DNA from: Streptomyces prunicolor NBRC 13075
GTDB lineage: Bacteria > Actinomycetota > Actinomycetes > Streptomycetales > Streptomycetaceae
Direction of reading: 5' to 3'
Assembly (NCBI RefSeq): GCF_000367365.1
Contig: NZ_BARF01000002.1
Span: forward strand, 1 to 64,000
Length of the DNA stretch: 64,000 bases
The notes beneath the pieces were generated by a model. It was given only the letters and a program-made list of their open reading frames with translations. It made no database searches and was not told the origin of the DNA. Made by a program: the position numbers and the translations under genes. Shown here one piece after another: positions 49,004 to 59,446 of this stretch; positions within the stretch are counted from its first letter, which is position 1; each line of letters begins with the position of its first letter.

Positions 49004-52000
49004 GTGAGCAGCAGGCCATCCCGAGGCGCTGCTCGCCTCGCAGCCATACTCGACGCGCTCCCGGACGCGTTGGTACTGGTCAACGCCAACGGGACCGTCG
49101 TCAACGCGAACACCATCGCGCTCGAAGCCTTCGAGGCCCCGGGCACCGCGCTCGTCGGGCGCGGACTGCTGGACCTGCTGCCGGAGTTCGACTCCCGGCT
49201 CATCCCGGGTTCCATGCGCCGCCCCGACTCGATGGACCCGCGCGGCCGGACCAAGCCGACCCGCATGACCGCCCGCCGCACCGACGGCTCCGAGTTCCCC
49301 GTCGAGGTCACCAGCGCCAACCTCGAGGACGGCCAGCAGGCCTACGACGGCTACGGCTACACCTCCGACGAACTCCTGATGCTCGTCGTGCGCGACCTCT
49401 CCGGGACCGTGGACACCGAGGCCGAGCTGGCCCGTTCGCAGCGGCAGACCGAGATGATCCTGCGCGCGGCGGCCGAGGGCGTCGTAGGGACGGACACGGA
49501 CGGGCGGGTCGTGCTCGTCAATCCGGCCGCCGCCCAGATCCTCGGGTACCGCGCCAGCGACCTCGGCGGCAAGGAACTGCACACCCTCATCCTGCACTCG
49601 CGTGCGGACGGCTCCCCCTTCCCGTACGCGGAGTCGCCGCTCGCCGACACCCTGCGCTCCGGGCGCAAGCACCGGGTGCGCGGGCAGGTGCTGTTCGCCA
49701 AGAACGGGGACCGGGTCTCCGTCGACCTCACCACCGCGCCCGTGCGCGACGGCGACCAACTCGTCGGCGCCGTGATGACCTTCACCGACCGGCGGCCCTA
49801 CGACTCGCTCGCCGAGGAGAAGGACGCGGCCGACAAGGAGCACCGCGACCAGCTGGAGCGCCTCGACGAGGAGCACGCCTCCGAGCTGACCTCGCTGCGC
49901 CAGAAGCACATCACCGAGATCGAGGAACTCCAGGAGCAGCACGAGGAGGAACTCGCCGCGAACGAGGAGCGGTACGCCGCGCTCGGGGAGCGGGAGAAGG
50001 ACCGGTTCGACGAACTGGCCGGACGGCACGAGCAACTCCTCACGCTGCTCGGGCGGTCGTTGCGCGGGCCCCTGGACGAACTGCGCCGGGAACTGGCCGC
50101 GTTGGCCGCCGATGACGCGGGCCAGCTGTGGCCCGAGGCCAACCAGGTGCTCCATCACCTCTCGGCGGGGTACTCGCGCATCACGCAACTCATCGACAAC
50201 GTGCTCGGTTACCAGCGGCTGGAGACCGGCGCCGACCACATCACCCGTACGAAGGTGATGCTGGACGCCGTCGTGGCGGCCGGTGTCGACGGGGCCGTGG
50301 AACTGATCGGGCCCGGGCGGGTGCAGTTCGCCGTGCACGCGCCGCCCATCGAGGCCGAGGTCGACCCCGTTCTCCTCGCGACCGCGCTCGCGCATCTCGT
50401 CGCGGATGTCGCGGGCGTCGACGCGACCGGCAACTCGCCTGTGTCGGCGGGCGGTTACATGGACAACACGGTCGTCGTGGCGGCGGCGCAGCGCGGTGAG
50501 GTCGTACGGATCGAGGTGCGCGGGCCGTACGCCGGGGGAGACCCGGTGCACGAGCCGATCGTGCGCGGGATCGTGCGGGCGCACGGCGGTGTCCTCCAGA
50601 CGCACGACGTGCCGGGCATGAGCGGCAGCGCGTATGTCCTGGAGGTGCCCATCGGGGGCGGGGCCGGCGCCGTAGCCGCTCCGGCCGCGACCGGTGGCGG
50701 CGCCGAACTCGCCCTGCCCGAGCCCGCCTCGGCCAGCAACGGACGCCGGCGCGCCCGGCGGTCCTCCGTGGACGCGTTCCTGGAGAGCGAGGTGCCGGGG
50801 TCCGATGACACCGGTGGCTCCGACGGCTCCGGTGGCGAGGCCGCGGTGCCTACTGGGCGGCGCAGGAGGCGGGCGGGCGATGAGTCCGCGGCGGTCGCGG
50901 TGGCCGGTGAAGCGGGGGGCGAAGGTGCGTCCAGCGGTACCGGGCGGCGGCGTGGACGGGCGGCCGACGGTGATTCCGCGGACGGTTCCCCAGGTGTGTC
51001 CGGGGGTGTCTCCGAGGGCGCTGTGATGACGGCGGCGGAGCATGCCGCTGGAACTGCCGCTTCAGGTACGGGACTTGGTGGCACCGTGTCGCCGCGAGGC
51101 GTGCCCGTGGGCGGTGAACGGCAGGCGCTGCCGGCCGCGTTGCCCGCGAGCGGCTCCGCCGATGCCGGCGACGACTCCGACTCCGGTGGCGAGGACGGGC
51201 AGCCGACCGGGCGTCGGCGGCGGGCCCTGGCCGCTGCGGCCGAGCGGGCCGCGGCGCAGGAGGCGGGGGCGCGGACGGTGTTCGCGTTGCCGCCGGCCGA
51301 GGCCGATCGGACGCCGGAGGTCTCTGGGGCTACGGCTGGGACCACGGCTGCGCAGGCTCCCGGGGTTCCGGTTGGGCCCGGGGTTGCCGTCGCGCCTGGG
51401 GTTCCGGTTGTGCCTGGGCAGGTTCCTGGTGGGGTTCCCAGTGGTCATCCCGGTGACGACGGGCGGCACGATGCCGTTCCGGTTGATCAGTCCGAGGATC
51501 ACACTCCGCCTCAGCCGCATCCCGCGAGCGCGCCGACTGGGCGGCGGCGTCGGGCTGTTGCTCAGCCGCAGCCGCATCCTCAGGCGCAGGGCGCGGAGTC
51601 GGTGCCGGTACAGGCCGGCGCCCCGGTTCAGGCCGGCGTCGAGGTGCAGGGACAGGGGCAGCCCGGTGCGGTGGTTCCGGCGCAGGGTACGGCCGGGCAG
51701 GGGCAGCAGGGGATTCCGGCGCAGGTCGGTGCGGGGCAGCAACAGGGCGTAGGACAGGTGGGAGTTGGGCAACCGGGCGCTGGTCAGGTGGTCGGGGGGC
51801 AGCCCGGTACCGCCATGCAGCTTGCTCCCGCGCAGAGTCTTCCCGCTCCGGGGCAGATCCCGGCGGGGCAGCCGTTGCCGGCCGAGGCGGTTCCCGGTCA
51901 GGGGATCCCGGCGCAGGGCAACCCCGGGCAGGGCGGCCCTGGTCAGCCGGTTTCGCCGCAAGGCATCCAGGGGCAGGGAGTGCAGGGGCAGGGACTTCCC

Positions 52001-53512
52001 GGCCAGCCGGTCTCACCTCAGGGAATCCCGGGGCAGGGAATCCAGGGCCAAGGAGCACCCGGTGTTCCGGGTCAGCCGATTCCGCCCCAGGGCATTCCCG
52101 GTCAGGCCGCGCCCGCTCAGGGGCAGCCCGTCTCGCCGCACGGCATTCCCGGTCAAGTCGCCCCGGTGCAGGGCCAGTCCGGTGGGCCGGTGCCGCCGCA
52201 GGCACTGCCCGCCGCGCAGCCGAACCCGGCCGCGGGTACGCCCGGCGCGGCTCCGGCGCCCGTACCGGCGACCGGCGCCGAACCCGCCGTAGCGCCGAAC
52301 CCGGCACCGAACCCGCAGCCGAACGCCAACCCGAATACGCCCGCGCCCGGGACCCCGGTCGCCGCGCGGGCCGCGCAGCCCTTGCCCGCCGAGGCCGCCG
52401 CCGCTGCCGTCGACCCCAACTCCACTCAGGGGCGGGCGATCAGTGTGCGGACGTTGGGGCAGGGGGTGCCGTTCACGCGGCAGGCCGCTCAGGTGCAACA
52501 GCCGACCGCTACGCCTCCGCCGCATCAACCGGGCGGGCGGCGGCGGAAGTTGGGGACGCGGCCCGATACCGGTGCCCCCGGGGCGGCGCGGCAACATCCG
52601 CAGGGTGAGCAGCCGCAGCCCTCCATGGCCGGGCAGTCGCGGCTCGCGCAGATGACCGAGGGCGCCGGACGGTCGTATGCCATAGGGGCACCGGACGAAA
52701 ATGCCGCCGAGGGGCCGGAGCCGTTGGACGGGCCCGGTGGGGCTGTCGAGATCGCGGACACGCCCAGGCCGCAGCCGCTCGACGACGAGCTGCCCCCGGA
52801 GCCGCTCGACAATCCGCGTCGGCTGCTGGTGTGGCCCGCGCCGGACGTGACGACCACGCAGGCGCTGAGCGACCGCGGGTACCGGCCCGTCATCGTGCAC
52901 TCGCGCGAGGAGGTCGACGCGCAGATCGCCGCGTTCCCGGCGGCGCTGTTCGTGGACCCGTTGACCGGGCCGATCACGCGGACCGCGCTTCAGTCCTTGC
53001 GGCAGGCGGCCGTCGCCGCCGAGGTGCCCGTGCTTGTCACCGCCGGGCTCGGGCAGGCCACGCGTGAGGCGGCCTACGGTGCCGATCCCGCCGTCCTGTT
53101 GAAGGCGCTCGCGCCGCGGGACAGTGAGCAGCATCCGCCGCGGGTGCTGCTGATCGAGGAGCACGCGGAGATCGCGCTGGCGCTGACCGCGACGCTGGAG
53201 CGGCGTGGGATGCAGGTGGCGCGGGCCGCGAGTGACGCCGATGCGGTGACTCTGGCCGGGCAGCTGAGGCCGAACCTCGTCGTCATGGACCTGTTGCAGG
53301 TGCACAAGCGGCGGGCCGGGATCGTCGACTGGCTGCGGGCGAACGGGCAACTCAACCGCACCCCGCTCGTCGTGTACACCGCCGCGGTGGACCAGGCCGA
53401 CCTGCCTCGGCTCGCCTCCGGTGAGACCGTGCTCTTCCTCGCCGAGCGGTCGACGAGCACCGAGGTCCAGTCGCGGATCGTCGATCTGCTCGCCCGGATC
53501 GGTACCAACTAG
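49004..53512 (+). CDS. PAS-pseudokinase-receiver-like signalling protein with long P/Q/G linker
   Basis: 1502 residues. Two PAS domains (~13-130 and ~147-265), a coiled coil (~270-345), a DHp-like segment whose H-box reads RSLRGPL (Arg351 at the phospho-His position), and a degenerate HATPase (~430-555). Then ~700 disordered residues rich in Pro, Gln, Gly and Ala, and two receiver-like domains: REC1 (~1272-1370) and REC2 (~1380-1500). REC2 keeps a phospho-Asp-like D1429 (VVMDLL), but its acidic pair is EE and the conserved Lys is missing. It is therefore unlikely to phosphorylate itself; a scaffold or sensor role is inferred. No transmembrane helix. Confidence 0.85.
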   Translation: MSSRPSRGAARLAAILDALPDALVLVNANGTVVNANTIALEAFEAPGTALVGRGLLDLLPEFDSRLIPGSMRRPDSMDPRGRTKPTRMTARRTDGSEFPVEVTSANLEDGQQAYDGYGYTSDELLMLVVRDLSGTVDTEAELARSQRQTEMILRAAAEGVVGTDTDGRVVLVNPAAAQILGYRASDLGGKELHTLILHSRADGSPFPYAESPLADTLRSGRKHRVRGQVLFAKNGDRVSVDLTTAPVRDGDQLVGAVMTFTDRRPYDSLAEEKDAADKEHRDQLERLDEEHASELTSLRQKHITEIEELQEQHEEELAANEERYAALGEREKDRFDELAGRHEQLLTLLGRSLRGPLDELRRELAALAADDAGQLWPEANQVLHHLSAGYSRITQLIDNVLGYQRLETGADHITRTKVMLDAVVAAGVDGAVELIGPGRVQFAVHAPPIEAEVDPVLLATALAHLVADVAGVDATGNSPVSAGGYMDNTVVVAAAQRGEVVRIEVRGPYAGGDPVHEPIVRGIVRAHGGVLQTHDVPGMSGSAYVLEVPIGGGAGAVAAPAATGGGAELALPEPASASNGRRRARRSSVDAFLESEVPGSDDTGGSDGSGGEAAVPTGRRRRRAGDESAAVAVAGEAGGEGASSGTGRRRGRAADGDSADGSPGVSGGVSEGAVMTAAEHAAGTAASGTGLGGTVSPRGVPVGGERQALPAALPASGSADAGDDSDSGGEDGQPTGRRRRALAAAAERAAAQEAGARTVFALPPAEADRTPEVSGATAGTTAAQAPGVPVGPGVAVAPGVPVVPGQVPGGVPSGHPGDDGRHDAVPVDQSEDHTPPQPHPASAPTGRRRRAVAQPQPHPQAQGAESVPVQAGAPVQAGVEVQGQGQPGAVVPAQGTAGQGQQGIPAQVGAGQQQGVGQVGVGQPGAGQVVGGQPGTAMQLAPAQSLPAPGQIPAGQPLPAEAVPGQGIPAQGNPGQGGPGQPVSPQGIQGQGVQGQGLPGQPVSPQGIPGQGIQGQGAPGVPGQPIPPQGIPGQAAPAQGQPVSPHGIPGQVAPVQGQSGGPVPPQALPAAQPNPAAGTPGAAPAPVPATGAEPAVAPNPAPNPQPNANPNTPAPGTPVAARAAQPLPAEAAAAAVDPNSTQGRAISVRTLGQGVPFTRQAAQVQQPTATPPPHQPGGRRRKLGTRPDTGAPGAARQHPQGEQPQPSMAGQSRLAQMTEGAGRSYAIGAPDENAAEGPEPLDGPGGAVEIADTPRPQPLDDELPPEPLDNPRRLLVWPAPDVTTTQALSDRGYRPVIVHSREEVDAQIAAFPAALFVDPLTGPITRTALQSLRQAAVAAEVPVLVTAGLGQATREAAYGADPAVLLKALAPRDSEQHPPRVLLIEEHAEIALALTATLERRGMQVARAASDADAVTLAGQLRPNLVVMDLLQVHKRRAGIVDWLRANGQLNRTPLVVYTAAVDQADLPRLASGETVLFLAERSTSTEVQSRIVDLLARIGTN
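51880..52170 (+). repeat. Tandem coding repeats (GQPVSPQGIPGQG-type) in the linker
   Basis: About four copies of a 50-60-base unit encode QPVSPQGI/QGQG-type peptides. Similar codons recur at ~51,940, 52,000, 52,063 and 52,117, suggesting recent unequal exchange. Confidence 0.6.
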
Positions 53513-53563
53513 CCCACGGCACGGTTCAGTTGGTGACGACCGCCAACTGGCCGTCGGGCGGGG

Positions 53564-54142
53564 CTACTTGGCGACCAGTCGCCGTGCCGCCTCCTTGATC
53601 GACTCGCGGAGGCGGTCGCGGTCCGGGTCGTCCGCGCCCACCAGGACGCGGCGCATCTGCGGTACGACGACACCCCAGTTAGCCATCGCGACCAGCAGGA
53701 AGAGGAGGTCGCGGGCCGGGATCGCGTCGGTCACGACACCCCGGTCCTGGCCGTCCTGGAGGGCGGCGACCTTGAACGCGTAGTGCTGCTGGCGCTCGAC
53801 CTCGTCGGGGAGTTCGGCGGTGCCGTACTCCAGGCCCTCCCAGAAGAGGAGGCGGAGCACTTCGGGGTGGGCCTCGTGGTAGTCCATGAGGCGGTCGATC
53901 CAGCCCTCGATGTCGTCGGGGTCGACGGGGAGCTGCACGGCCAGGTCGAGCATGGACCTGCCGAGGACCTGCGTGAACAGCTCCGCCTTGTTGCCGAAGT
54001 AGGCGTAGATCAGCTGCTTGTTGGCCTTCGCCTCGGACGCGATGCGGTCGATACGGGCGCCCGCGATGCCGTGCCGCGCGAACTCGGCGACCGCCGCCTC
54101 GAAGATCCGGGCCTTGGTGGCCTCGGGGTCTCTGACTCCCAT
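53564..54142 (-). CDS. TetR-family regulator
   Basis: 192 residues from the ATG at 54142 (longer starts run through the operator region). HTH at ~10-55: RIFEAAVAEFARHGIAGARIDRIASEAKANKQLIYAYFGNK. The ligand domain starts after SMLDLAVQL. Divergent from the MFS gene at 54275; both starts are flanked by AACCAA/TTGGTT sites. Likely a repressor of the exporter and of itself. Confidence 0.87.
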   Translation of the reverse strand: MGVRDPEATKARIFEAAVAEFARHGIAGARIDRIASEAKANKQLIYAYFGNKAELFTQVLGRSMLDLAVQLPVDPDDIEGWIDRLMDYHEAHPEVLRLLFWEGLEYGTAELPDEVERQQHYAFKVAALQDGQDRGVVTDAIPARDLLFLLVAMANWGVVVPQMRRVLVGADDPDRDRLRESIKEAARRLVAK

Positions 54143-54170
54143 GGGGCCAGGGTACTCGGCGGGCGACGGT

Positions 54171-54243
54171 AACCAACTATTTGGTTGACAGGGAATTCCG
54201 GGGTGCCGCATGCTGTTCCAGCTTCCAACCAACCAGTTAGTTG
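54171..54243. promoter_or_regulatory. Two palindromic operators between TetR and MFS genes
   Basis: AACCAA-CTAT-TTGGTT (54171-54186) and CAACCAACCAGTTAGTTG (54226-54243, 7 of 9 symmetric pairs), each close to one start codon. They share the AACCAAC core. Confidence 0.65.
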
Positions 54244-54274
54244 CTAGAGCTGGCTCGAAGGAGTCCTACCGCTC

Positions 54275-55495
54275 ATGTCCTCCGCAACCACAGCTCAGCC
54301 GGTGCATCCGGTGCAGGTCCCGACGGGAGCGCCGGTCCCCACGGCCGCCGACCGGCTCTTCCTCGTCCTCATCGCCGTCTGCACCGCGGTGACGGCCGCC
54401 AACATCTATCTCGCGGGCCCGCTGCTCCCCCTCATCGCCCACGACTTCGGCTCGACCCCGTCGGCGGTGGCCTGGATCGCCTCGGTCGCGCAGTTCGGCT
54501 ACGCCACCGGTCTCCTCTTCTTCGCCCCGCTCGGGGACCGCGTGAACCGGCGCCCCCTGGTCGCCGCCCTCTCGGTGGCCACCACGGCGGCCCTGCTCGC
54601 CGGTGCCGCGGCCCCCGGCACCGCCGCCCTCGCGGTCGCCGTGTTCGTCGCCGCCGCCGCGACCGTCGTACCGCAACTCCTCGTCCCACTGGTCGCCGAA
54701 CGCGCCCCCGCCCACCACCGCGCCCGCCATGTCGCGGCCGTCATAGCGGGCCTGTTCACCGGCATCGTGGCCGCGCGCGTGGTGGGCAGCCTGGTCGGCC
54801 AGGCCTACGGCTGGCGGGTCGTCTTCATCGGCTCGGCCGCCCTCACCCTCGTCCTCGGCCTCGCCACCGCGTACGTCCTCCCGTCCGAGAAGCGCCGCGG
54901 CTCCGGCCCGCTCTTCGCGGGCCTCGCGGCCCTGCCCGGCCTGGTCCGCAGCTCGCCCGACCTGTGGCGCGCGTGCCTGCGCCAGGCGGGGATGTTCGGC
55001 GCGTGGAGCGCCCTGTGGACGACCCTCGCCCTGCTGCTCACCGGTGGTTCCTACGGCTTCTCGACCGCGACCGCCGGGCTCTTCGGGCTCTTCGGGCTGG
55101 CGGCCAGCGCGGTGGCTCCGCTCGCGGGCGGGTTCGTCGACCGGTTCGGCGCGGGCAAGGTCGTACGGTCCGCGTATGCGCTCGCGGCCGTCTCCGTGCC
55201 GCTGTTCTGGCTGGGCGGGCACGTGCTGTGGGCGCTGTTCGTGGCCGCGATCGCCGTCCACGCGGCCCTGGTCGCCGCCCACGTCGCCAACCAGACCCTC
55301 GCCCTCACCACCACCTCCACCCCGGCGACCGCCAACACCGCCTACGTCGTCGCCGGCTTCACGGGCGGCGCGCTCGCCTCGTCCCTCGCGGGACCGGCGT
55401 TCAGCCACTGGGGCTGGGGCGGGGTGTGTGTGGTGGCGGGGGTGTGGCTGGTGATCGGGTGGGTGTCGACGGCCACGGGCGCGCGGCGGCGGTGA
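54275..55495 (+). CDS. MFS transporter (12 TM)
   Basis: 406 residues with 12 hydrophobic segments. TAANIYLAGPLLPLIAHDFG in helix 1-loop, then FFAPLGDRVNRRPLVA (motif A with D-R-x-x-R-R) and LVAERAPAHHRARHVAAVIAGL. It resembles the small DHA1/YgaY-like exporters of unknown substrate. Under control of the divergent TetR protein through two operators. It ends in a strong bidirectional terminator. Confidence 0.85.
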   Translation: MSSATTAQPVHPVQVPTGAPVPTAADRLFLVLIAVCTAVTAANIYLAGPLLPLIAHDFGSTPSAVAWIASVAQFGYATGLLFFAPLGDRVNRRPLVAALSVATTAALLAGAAAPGTAALAVAVFVAAAATVVPQLLVPLVAERAPAHHRARHVAAVIAGLFTGIVAARVVGSLVGQAYGWRVVFIGSAALTLVLGLATAYVLPSEKRRGSGPLFAGLAALPGLVRSSPDLWRACLRQAGMFGAWSALWTTLALLLTGGSYGFSTATAGLFGLFGLAASAVAPLAGGFVDRFGAGKVVRSAYALAAVSVPLFWLGGHVLWALFVAAIAVHAALVAAHVANQTLALTTTSTPATANTAYVVAGFTGGALASSLAGPAFSHWGWGGVCVVAGVWLVIGWVSTATGARRR

Positions 55496-55527
55496 GTTCT
55501 TCTCCTACGACGATGACGTGGCCGTAC

Positions 55528-55560
55528 GCCGGGCAGGGGCTGTGGGGCGCCCTGCCCGGC
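55528..55560. terminator. Bidirectional terminator
   Basis: A perfect 11-bp stem GCCGGGCAGGG/CCCTGCCCGGC with an 11-base loop, between the MFS gene (+) and the acyl-CoA ligase remnant (-). Confidence 0.8.
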
Positions 55561-55584
55561 GGACCGGCCTGAACGGATGGGCGG

Positions 55585-56556
<972 letters not shown>

Positions 56557-56583
56557 TAAAGGGGGAGAGAAGCGGCTCGGTGG

Positions 56584-58356
56584 CTACGCCTCGATCTCAC
56601 CCGCGAGGGCGGCCTCGACCTCGGCCTCGATCAGGCCGGGCCTGATCCACAGCTCAGCGGGCGACCAGTCAGCACGCGTGCCGAACAGTCCGCGGCATAC
56701 CTTCTTCGGCGCCCACGGGTCCGGTTCCCACACGGGGTGAATCTCGGTCCGGACAGACAACAGCTTGCCTTCGGCGTCGCGGATGTCGTAGCAGACCACC
56801 CGCCGCACGATCTGTAGGAGCATCGCGTTCTTCTCGATCGGCTTGAAGGATTCCCACTCCGCGAGCAGGCCGACGATCAGCTCTTGGAAGTCCTCACGGA
56901 CAGGCGTCACTACGGCCTCGCCAAGATCGCCCAACTGCTTGAGCAACTTCCCTTTGCTGCCAAGGAACTTGTTCTTCACCCGCTCAAACGAATCGCCCGG
57001 GTACTTATTCGGGTTGAGCGCGTTCTCTTCGACGAGCCGGTCGATAGCGGCGTCGATCGTCTTCAACTCGCGAGTGAGGTTGGCGCGCTGACGCTGGGCA
57101 ACCTGCTTCGGGTCTACCTTCGGCGCGGTGTCCTCGCCGGGGGTCGCTGGCGCGGCGTCGATGTCGGCGGCGATCCCCTCACGGCCGAGCCAGTCGAAAA
57201 CTTCGTTTTCGACCTGCTCGCGCTTGACGTTGATCCCCTTCGCACAGGCGCTCTTGGATACATGCTTGTTCCGGGTGCACACCAGCCAATACCCGTTGAC
57301 CTGTCCCGTCTTGCGGGTGTCCGAGGCGTGGCTTATGTGGTGGCGGCACCGGCCGTGGGCGAGCATGCCCGAAAGGGTGTACGTCGCCTTGCGAGCGCGC
57401 GGCGCGATGTTCTTGGTTAGCTTCCGGTGTGCCTGGTACTCCTCCCATTCCTCTGACTCGATGATCTTGGGCTGTGCTCCGGGGAGAAAGAGCATCCGGT
57501 TGTACGGGCACTTGCTGATGGACGGGTCGTTGCTGTACCCACAGCGGCACTCGCGGTCGTGAGTGCGGAGCCATCCGGCCGCAAAGCCTGAGTCCATGTA
57601 CCGGGCGATCGAACTCGTGCTCCACAGGGCGCCGCGCAGCGTACGGACCTGCACCTCTTCGTTGAGCCAATGGGCGATGGTGTTGAGTCCCTGGGGAACT
57701 GGTTTCGCGAGCTTGCGCTCGTACATCTCCTGAAGGATCGAGGCGTGATCGGGGTGGAAGACGTACCGCTCGTCTTGGAGGCGCCACCCGCCGGCGGCGT
57801 CCATGTCGGGGACGCGTCGGGGGTGCCACACGTACCCGAACCGGCGCCGCCCGGTCGCGGGTAGCTGGTGCTGAAGCCGGTATTCGTGTGTTTCCCGCCA
57901 CTGCTCGCCAGCTCGGTTGGATTCGAAGTTGCCGAAGGCGAAGATCATTTCTCGTTGCAACTCACCGACGGCGGTCCGGGCATCGACCGGTTCCGTGGCT
58001 GACTCCAGTTCGCCGCCGACGGCCTCAAGGCGGGCGAGGTTGGCGGCGTTGCCGGTCCGGTTGCGGCCGAACCGGGAGAACCGCCATACGGCGATGCCGC
58101 GTGCCTCTCGGCGTTCCACGCGCTCGATGGCGCCCATGATCTTGCGTTTGAAGTGGCGACCGGACTCGTCCAGGTCGACGATCATCGGTTCGAGCAGGCA
58201 GCGCCCGGTGCGGGCCGCCCACTGCCTGATTGCTGACTCTTGCAGTTCCGGGCTTATCTTCTCCTCTTTCCACGTGCTGACTCGGATGTACCCGAGCCAT
58301 AGGTCGTCGGTGTCCTGCGACCCCTGGTACTGGGGCGGTAAGTACAGAGTGCTCAC
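56584..58356 (-). CDS. Large serine recombinase (integrase)
   Basis: 590 residues. The N-terminal resolvase domain has LGYIRVST (catalytic Ser27) and VDLDESGRHFKRK, then AVWRFSRFGRNR. The recombinase domain is at ~165-280, a zinc-ribbon region at ~285-400 with CRCGYSN...KCPYN and CRHHISH...WLVCTRNKH, and a long coiled coil at ~430-500. Length and layout match phiC31/R4/TG1-type integrases. It lies 24 bases from the ligase junction. Its ATG overlaps the stop of the upstream membrane gene. Confidence 0.93.
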   Translation of the reverse strand: MSTLYLPPQYQGSQDTDDLWLGYIRVSTWKEEKISPELQESAIRQWAARTGRCLLEPMIVDLDESGRHFKRKIMGAIERVERREARGIAVWRFSRFGRNRTGNAANLARLEAVGGELESATEPVDARTAVGELQREMIFAFGNFESNRAGEQWRETHEYRLQHQLPATGRRRFGYVWHPRRVPDMDAAGGWRLQDERYVFHPDHASILQEMYERKLAKPVPQGLNTIAHWLNEEVQVRTLRGALWSTSSIARYMDSGFAAGWLRTHDRECRCGYSNDPSISKCPYNRMLFLPGAQPKIIESEEWEEYQAHRKLTKNIAPRARKATYTLSGMLAHGRCRHHISHASDTRKTGQVNGYWLVCTRNKHVSKSACAKGINVKREQVENEVFDWLGREGIAADIDAAPATPGEDTAPKVDPKQVAQRQRANLTRELKTIDAAIDRLVEENALNPNKYPGDSFERVKNKFLGSKGKLLKQLGDLGEAVVTPVREDFQELIVGLLAEWESFKPIEKNAMLLQIVRRVVCYDIRDAEGKLLSVRTEIHPVWEPDPWAPKKVCRGLFGTRADWSPAELWIRPGLIEAEVEAALAGEIEA

Positions 58357-58718
58357 TGAGCTTTCCGTTCGACTCGTCGGACAAGGTTCGGGCGCAGTGT
58401 GATCACGTTGCCCGCGCCCTGCTCGGTGCGGTCCTCCCGGTTGCCCGGTTCGGGCGGGGTGGGTGCGTCGAGCAGGCCGCGGGCGACGTGGTCGAGGGCG
58501 CGGTTGTATCCGGCGCGGTCGGCGTCGGCGAGTTGGTCGTCGGTGGCGCGCTGGGAGTTCTGCACAGTGCGGATGATGGTCAGAGGAACGGCGGTGAGGA
58601 CGACGAACAGGCCGGTCCCGAACAGGTCGTCGTTGTTGCCGAGTAAGCCGACAGCGCCCGCGCTAAGCCCTACCGCGAGCAGGGTGAAGGCGAATACGGG
58701 CATGTATCGGTGGGTCAC
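58353..58718 (-). CDS. Two-helix membrane protein coupled to integrase
   Basis: 121 residues with two N-terminal hydrophobic helices (VFAFTLLAVGLSAGAVGLL, LFVVLTAVPLTII) and a cytoplasmic acidic/Pro-rich tail. Stop overlaps the integrase ATG, so it is co-translated. In temperate phages such genes can be superinfection-exclusion factors; that is speculation. Confidence 0.65.
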   Translation of the reverse strand: MTHRYMPVFAFTLLAVGLSAGAVGLLGNNDDLFGTGLFVVLTAVPLTIIRTVQNSQRATDDQLADADRAGYNRALDHVARGLLDAPTPPEPGNREDRTEQGAGNVITLRPNLVRRVERKAQ

Positions 58719-58738
58719 TGTGCTACCTCTCCGTGCGG

Positions 58739-59185
58739 TTAGTTCTCGGCGATGCGTCCCTCGCCGTTCTCGGCGCGCTGCTCTCGCAGGGTGGCGGTCA
58801 TGTTGACGAACAGGCGGCGTGACTGCGGGTCGGTGATGCCTAGTTCGTCGGCAGCGGTTTCGGGTGTCAGTGGGTTGGTGCTGGTGGGATTGCGGACATC
58901 GTGCAGTTCGCGTGCGCTGAGCACGCCGGCGGCGACGAGCACCTCGGCGAGGGGCAGGCGAAGGGCGGTGGCGATCGCCTGAAGTGTGCGTGTCTCCGTG
59001 ACGGCCTGGCCCCGCAGAATGCGGCTGACGGTGCTGTTGCTGAGGCCGGCGGCTTCGGCGAACCTGCTTTGGCCGCCCCCCTTGGGTGCCAGGTCATAGC
59101 CGCGTTGATCAATCTGGCTCCTGAGCCAGGTGCCGAACTGCTCCGGCGTCGCGCGATCGTTCTCGCCCGAGTTCGTATCTTCCAT
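58739..59185 (-). CDS. XRE-type repressor
   Basis: 148 residues from the ATG at 59185. The HTH (~35-65: SRFAEAAGLSNSTVSRILRGQAVTETRTLQAIATAL) is a typical lambda-repressor-like domain, followed by a helical C-terminus. Divergent from the Cro-like gene across an operator set with three copies of TTCCryGGAA. Likely the immunity repressor of the element. Confidence 0.82.
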   Translation of the reverse strand: MEDTNSGENDRATPEQFGTWLRSQIDQRGYDLAPKGGGQSRFAEAAGLSNSTVSRILRGQAVTETRTLQAIATALRLPLAEVLVAAGVLSARELHDVRNPTSTNPLTPETAADELGITDPQSRRLFVNMTATLREQRAENGEGRIAEN

Positions 59186-59200
59186 GGACGGAACATACCT

Positions 59201-59437
59201 TCCACGGAACGTAGCCACCAGGCGACCACCCAAACGCGCCCGGAACATGCATGTTTGACACGGTTCACCCCCAATGAACTGCGGCGATGCACTCGAACAG
59301 GTGACTGATTGTTGTCGGGCATATGCCTAGTGTCAATGTCATTCGGCAAGCACCTTCCGCACAGACGTTCGACTCGTCTGGTCACACCAGCATGTTAACG
59401 TTCCTTCCACGGAAGGAAACAATCCTTCCGTGGAAGG
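59201..59437. promoter_or_regulatory. Three TTCC-(AC/GT)-GGAA operators
   Basis: TTCCACGGAA at 59201-59210 (16 bases before the repressor gene), CCTTCCACGGAAGG at 59403-59416 and CCTTCCGTGGAAGG at 59424-59437, the latter two 21 bp apart. A weaker TTCCATGGACGGAA lies at 59181. The third perfect copy contains the Shine-Dalgarno of the Cro-like gene. The rest of this divergent region shows no gene. Confidence 0.75.
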
Positions 59438-59446
59438 AAGGTGCTC

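Noticed and set aside
48962..51043. A 693-codon minus-strand frame opposite the PAS-protein gene
   Set aside because: Shadow of the coding strand without recognisable domains.
51600..52170. Collagen-like Gly-X-Y domain in the PAS protein
   Set aside because: The repeats are Gln/Pro/Gly-rich but do not keep Gly at every third position over a long stretch.
56584..58356. Naming the serine integrase as the R4 (Sre) or phiC31 enzyme
   Set aside because: Family layout fits, but length and target context alone cannot establish identity; a sequence search is needed.
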